From Cytophagales bacterium (GTDB lineage Bacteria > Bacteroidota > Bacteroidia > Cytophagales > Spirosomataceae): DNA of 64,000 nucleotides. How positions within the stretch are numbered: the stretch's first letter is position 1; each line of letters begins with the position of its first letter. The stretch covers positions 51,679-115,678 of the forward strand of contig JAAFKE010000008.1 in assembly GCA_013298215.1 (NCBI GenBank), in the 5' to 3' direction. Shown here one piece after another: positions 61,992-64,000 of the stretch. Position numbers and translations under genes: made by a program. The notes under the pieces were generated by a model, which searched no databases, had not been told where the DNA came from, and saw only the letters and a program-made list of their open reading frames with translations.

Positions 61992-62265
61992 TTAGGAATG
62001 AATTAATAATAAAGTAACATTTTAAGCTGCGATTGTATAGGATAATTTTGGAACTTCAAGGTTCATTTTTATCCGTTTCCAATCCACCTCATCTTTACAG
62101 GTTTTTATTCCTATTTGGTATTTTTTTTCTACAATTCGTGCTACTACTTTTAGTCCCGTTTTAGTAGAAGTATTTTCGATTAATGTTTTTATTGTTCTAT
62201 AATCAAGAAAAACAACTCCTTGAATTGCTCGGTGAACATGAGCAAACAATCGGTGTTCAATCACA

Positions 62266-62281
62266 CGGTTCGCCGCTGCGA
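62266..62281 (+). repeat. 16-bp inserted sequence, copy 1
   Basis: CGGTTCGCCGCTGCGA interrupts the transposase between SKWN and IEHRLF. Removing exactly these 16 bases restores the frame. With one flanking A and two flanking Ts it is a 19-bp match to the other copy. Confidence 0.85.
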
Positions 62282-62678
62282 TTCCATTTTGAAGCATAGG
62301 GCGGATAGTGACAGACGACAATATTTTTCCCAATTATTTCAGCAAGGTCAAGTAACTCTTTTTTGAAAGCATAATGTCTGTAACTATTTCCACCTCCTGC
62401 ATCACATAAGATTACAATTGTATCTGAATCAGGGTATTGATGGATGCCGAAACTATCCCACCACCAAAGGATATTTTCACAAATAAAATCGGCTGTTTCA
62501 TGGCTATTTCCTATGGTAATATAGCCTTCGTTACGTTGAATATCATAGATTCCATGCGGTATTACCTTACCATCCGCTAAATACGAGTAGTCATGGTCAT
62601 AGACCTTAGTTTGTCCTTTGGTATAACACTTCCCTGTTCTATAAAGATTGCCTATAAGTTCTTTTTTCTTACAGTCAA

Positions 62679-62694
62679 TCGCAGCGGCGAACCG
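62679..62694 (-). repeat. 16-bp inserted sequence, copy 2 (opposite orientation)
   Basis: TCGCAGCGGCGAACCG on the plus strand is the exact reverse complement of the copy at 62266-62281. It interrupts the transposase between PIIS and DCKKK; removing it restores that frame. Confidence 0.85.
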
Positions 62695-63361
62695 TACTGA
62701 TAATAGGCGTTTTAAGGGTAGTCGCTAACATAATTTGCCAAATGATTTGAAACTGCACATTGCGTTGTTCGTATTGTCCTGTGGGAAGATTTTTCGACAT
62801 TTTTCTATACTTAAAATCCATTCCTCGAAGTTGTTTTTTAATCGAACGATGACTAAGAACATGACCTGTTTCTTCTTTAAACAATCTCGCTATTTCCGCA
62901 GGGCGAAAATGTATCCAATAAACAGTTGGGTCGGTTGGACTCCCAGCTTTATGTCGATTTATCCAGTCAATTAATAAAGATTGAATTAGCTCAAATTTGA
63001 TAAAAAAAAAGGGCGACCACCTCCATTTTTCCTTTGTCTGTTCTTGGGAATTGGGGGAAATAAAGATGGATTTTTAATTTCATTACCAGCCTTTCGGATA
63101 GTTTTATAGGAAATCTTGAGCAAATCTCTGATATATTTTTTACCTCCATGACCTAATTTCTCAGATTCAAGATAGGCATAATGACGGCGTTCTCGCTCAC
63201 CCAAGTCTTGGTAAAACAAAAGCATTTTTTGCTCAATAAATTCACTGTATCTTTGCATAATTGCAGAGATTTCTAAGTAAAATACAAAGATATAAAAATG
63301 ATACTTTAATAATTTGACATTCCTAATAAAGCAAGCTAGACATAATCGAACAAAAACTTTC

Positions 63362-63550
63362 ATGAGCAATATGAGTTCTTCTGAAAAAACAGCATATTTT
63401 GCATTATCTCCAAAGGAAGCATTGGAGTTTGATATTGGTGATTTACGGAATATTTACAAAGCTGATGGGATTTATGATGTTACCATTGAAAATGCTTTAC
63501 AAGATTTGATAAAACAAACGAAGATTAAATACAAAACCTTATTTGATTAA
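63362..63550 (+). CDS. small hypothetical protein
   Basis: A 62-residue protein, MSNMSSSEKTAYFALSPKEALEFDIGDLRNIYKADGIYDVTIENALQDLIKQTKIKYKTLFD. I do not recognise a family. It begins 36 bp after the ISAzo13-family element end and is separated by 3 bp from the next gene, so the two look like one operon whose native upstream DNA was replaced by the element. AT-rich composition suggests acquired DNA. Confidence 0.5.
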   Translation: MSNMSSSEKTAYFALSPKEALEFDIGDLRNIYKADGIYDVTIENALQDLIKQTKIKYKTLFD

Positions 63551-63553
63551 AAT

Positions 63554-63922
63554 ATGGAAGCATATAAAGATACAATTGACCTTTTTATAAAGGCTAGGAA
63601 ATTTGAATTCAATAGTAACCGAGATAATCAACTAAATTCAGTTATTAAGGAGTTTACGATTATATACGAAAAATACGAAATGGGCTCATTTCCAATACTT
63701 TTATATTGCTTAGACGATAACTCTGAAGATATTGATATTACACAAGGTTTTATAGAGCCTATCTCTGCTTATTATTATGACTTTAAACGTTATTTTTTTA
63801 CAGTGTTTTTGCAAAATCTTAATATTATTTATCCTCATGCTATTCAGATGACAAGGAATATATTAGCTCCAATTGTCCTCCCCCCTTATGCCGCAACCAC
63901 TATTGACTGGAGATACTCTTGA
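63554..63922 (+). CDS. hypothetical protein truncated by IS insertion
   Basis: A 122-residue open frame starting MEAYKDTIDLFIKARKFEFNSNRDNQ. It is acidic and helical (VIKEFTIIYEKYEM; YYYDFKRYFFTVFLQNLNIIYP). From about residue 107 the frame enters the IS3-like element, and the last residues (VLPPYAATTIDWRYS) are IS-derived. The native C-terminus is therefore lost. No family is recognised. It follows the 62-residue gene by 3 bp. Confidence 0.5.
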   Translation: MEAYKDTIDLFIKARKFEFNSNRDNQLNSVIKEFTIIYEKYEMGSFPILLYCLDDNSEDIDITQGFIEPISAYYYDFKRYFFTVFLQNLNIIYPHAIQMTRNILAPIVLPPYAATTIDWRYS

Positions 63923-64000
63923 TTCTTATAGACCATTTGTGGGGTCTTACCTTTGAGAGCCGAATGCGGTCTGTCAAAGTTATAGGAGTTCCACCATATG
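63874..64000 (-). mobile_element. edge of an IS3-like insertion sequence, continues beyond window
   Basis: The element edge appears at TGTCCTCCCCCC (63874 on), which begins with the TG dinucleotide common at IS3-type ends. It has cut the preceding hypothetical gene. Only the 3' end of the transposase lies in the window. Confidence 0.65.
63886..64000 (-). CDS. IS3/rve-type transposase, C-terminal end only
   Basis: Minus-strand frame running off the window end: WWNSYNFDRPHSALKGKTP, then a short tail to a stop at 63886. The YNxxRPHxALxGKTP motif is the standard C-terminus of integrase-core (rve) transposases of IS3/IS481-like elements. The catalytic DDE residues lie outside the window. Confidence 0.8.
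   Translation of the reverse strand, partial: IWWNSYNFDRPHSALKGKTPQMVYKNQEYLQSIVVAA

Larger units (their letters stand above)
62022..63258 (-). pseudogene. ISAzo13-family transposase, three frame breaks
   Basis: The pieces join into one ISAzo13-type protein: N-terminal MQRYSEFIEQKMLLFYQDLGERERRHYAYLE and ATIRR-like GHGGKKYIRDLLKISYKTIRK; then FRPAEIARLFKEETGHVLSHRS; then DCKKKELIGNLYRTGKCY, GKVIPHGIYDIQRNEGYI, VILCDAGGGNSYRHYAFKKELLDLAE and HYPPYASKWN; then IEHRLFAHVHRAIQGVVFLDYRTIKTLIENTSTKTGLKV. The first break is at a T9 run (63002-63010 as A9 on plus). The other two are 16-bp insertions at 62679-62694 and 62266-62281; deleting them restores PIISIDCKKK and SKWNVIEHRLF exactly. Unless slippage is programmed, it is inactive. 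Confidence 0.85.
61992..63326 (-). mobile_element. ISAzo13-family insertion sequence, degenerate
   Basis: About 1335 bp, bounded by imperfect inverted repeats TTAGGAATG-AATTAATAATAAAGTA at the left and, as complement, TTAGGAATGTCAAATTATTAAAGTA at the right. It contains one transposase gene on the minus strand that is frame-broken. It inserted into or next to an older transposase fragment. I see no clear target-site duplication. Confidence 0.75.

Noticed and set aside
62265..62695. Invertible DNA segment between the two 16-bp inverted copies
   Set aside because: The transposase frame continues in the native orientation on both sides once the 16-mers are removed, so no inversion is needed to explain the sequence; no recombinase is nearby.

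Overview
The window looks like the chromosome of a Bacteroidota bacterium, most likely a Cytophagales/Spirosomaceae-type organism. The support is: a secreted protein ending in a 3-coathanger-stack-like C-terminus, two-component regulators with propeller or TPR sensors and LytTR outputs, DUF4296 and DUF5106-type thioredoxin proteins, weak Shine-Dalgarno signals, and promoters that fit the Bacteroidota TTTG-N20-TAnnTTTG pattern. The species cannot be named from sequence alone.

Layout. 1-2.7 kb: two overlapping beta-class DNA methyltransferases with near-identical catalytic ends and different target-recognition centres; the second is fused to an Mrr-like nuclease domain. 2.7-6.3 kb: a sulfonate-sulfur cluster (Tat-exported sulfite oxidase, a cytochrome c/alpha-beta hydrolase fusion, an SsuD-like monooxygenase), then an MscS channel. 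7.5-10 kb: a small low-GC island with a secreted hypothetical protein and an Rpn-type nuclease bordered by 115-bp direct repeats. 10-14.1 kb: outer-membrane proteins and a vanadium-haloperoxidase/PAP2-like lipoprotein. 14.2-33.2 kb: ordinary housekeeping genes (SF1 helicase, M28 and M17 peptidases, MalY-like lyase, UbiA, LeuA, ROK kinase, malic enzyme, SDRs, LD-carboxypeptidase, Kir channel, DUF721).

33.3-40.5 kb: sulfur and amino-acid genes: a SAM-I riboswitch before metX, cysE, a siroheme-synthase N-terminal enzyme and an AsnC regulator. Between them is an unusual 163-nt tRNA-like RNA with its own promoter, encoded CCA and terminator. 41-48.9 kb: an efflux adaptor and ABC ATPase, acyl-CoA ligase, MazG-like enzyme, TlpA-like protein, a second Rpn-type nuclease and a YdcF protein. 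49-60.2 kb: a sensory operon (TPR kinase, GH5-like glycosidase, propeller kinase, LytTR response regulator) divergent from a lone LytTR protein and a large secreted adhesin-like protein. The two kinases share a 452-bp apparently identical block, and the divergent gap holds repeated candidate LytTR operators.

60.3-64 kb: an accessory, decaying region. It has a YD-repeat lipoprotein and a 13-codon remnant of a second copy, a DUF433/DUF5615 pair whose toxin has an internal deletion, a transposase tail, an ISAzo13-family element, a hypothetical gene cut by another IS, and the edge of an IS3-like element. The ISAzo13 transposase is broken by a one-base slip in a T9 run and by two exact 16-bp insertions that are reverse complements of each other. 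These 16-mers match the core of the GC-rich repeats at 8.8-10.9 kb at 14 of 16 positions, which links a small mobile repeat family to insertion inside a gene. This, the tRNA-like RNA and the repeat-flanked Rpn island are the most novel observations here.
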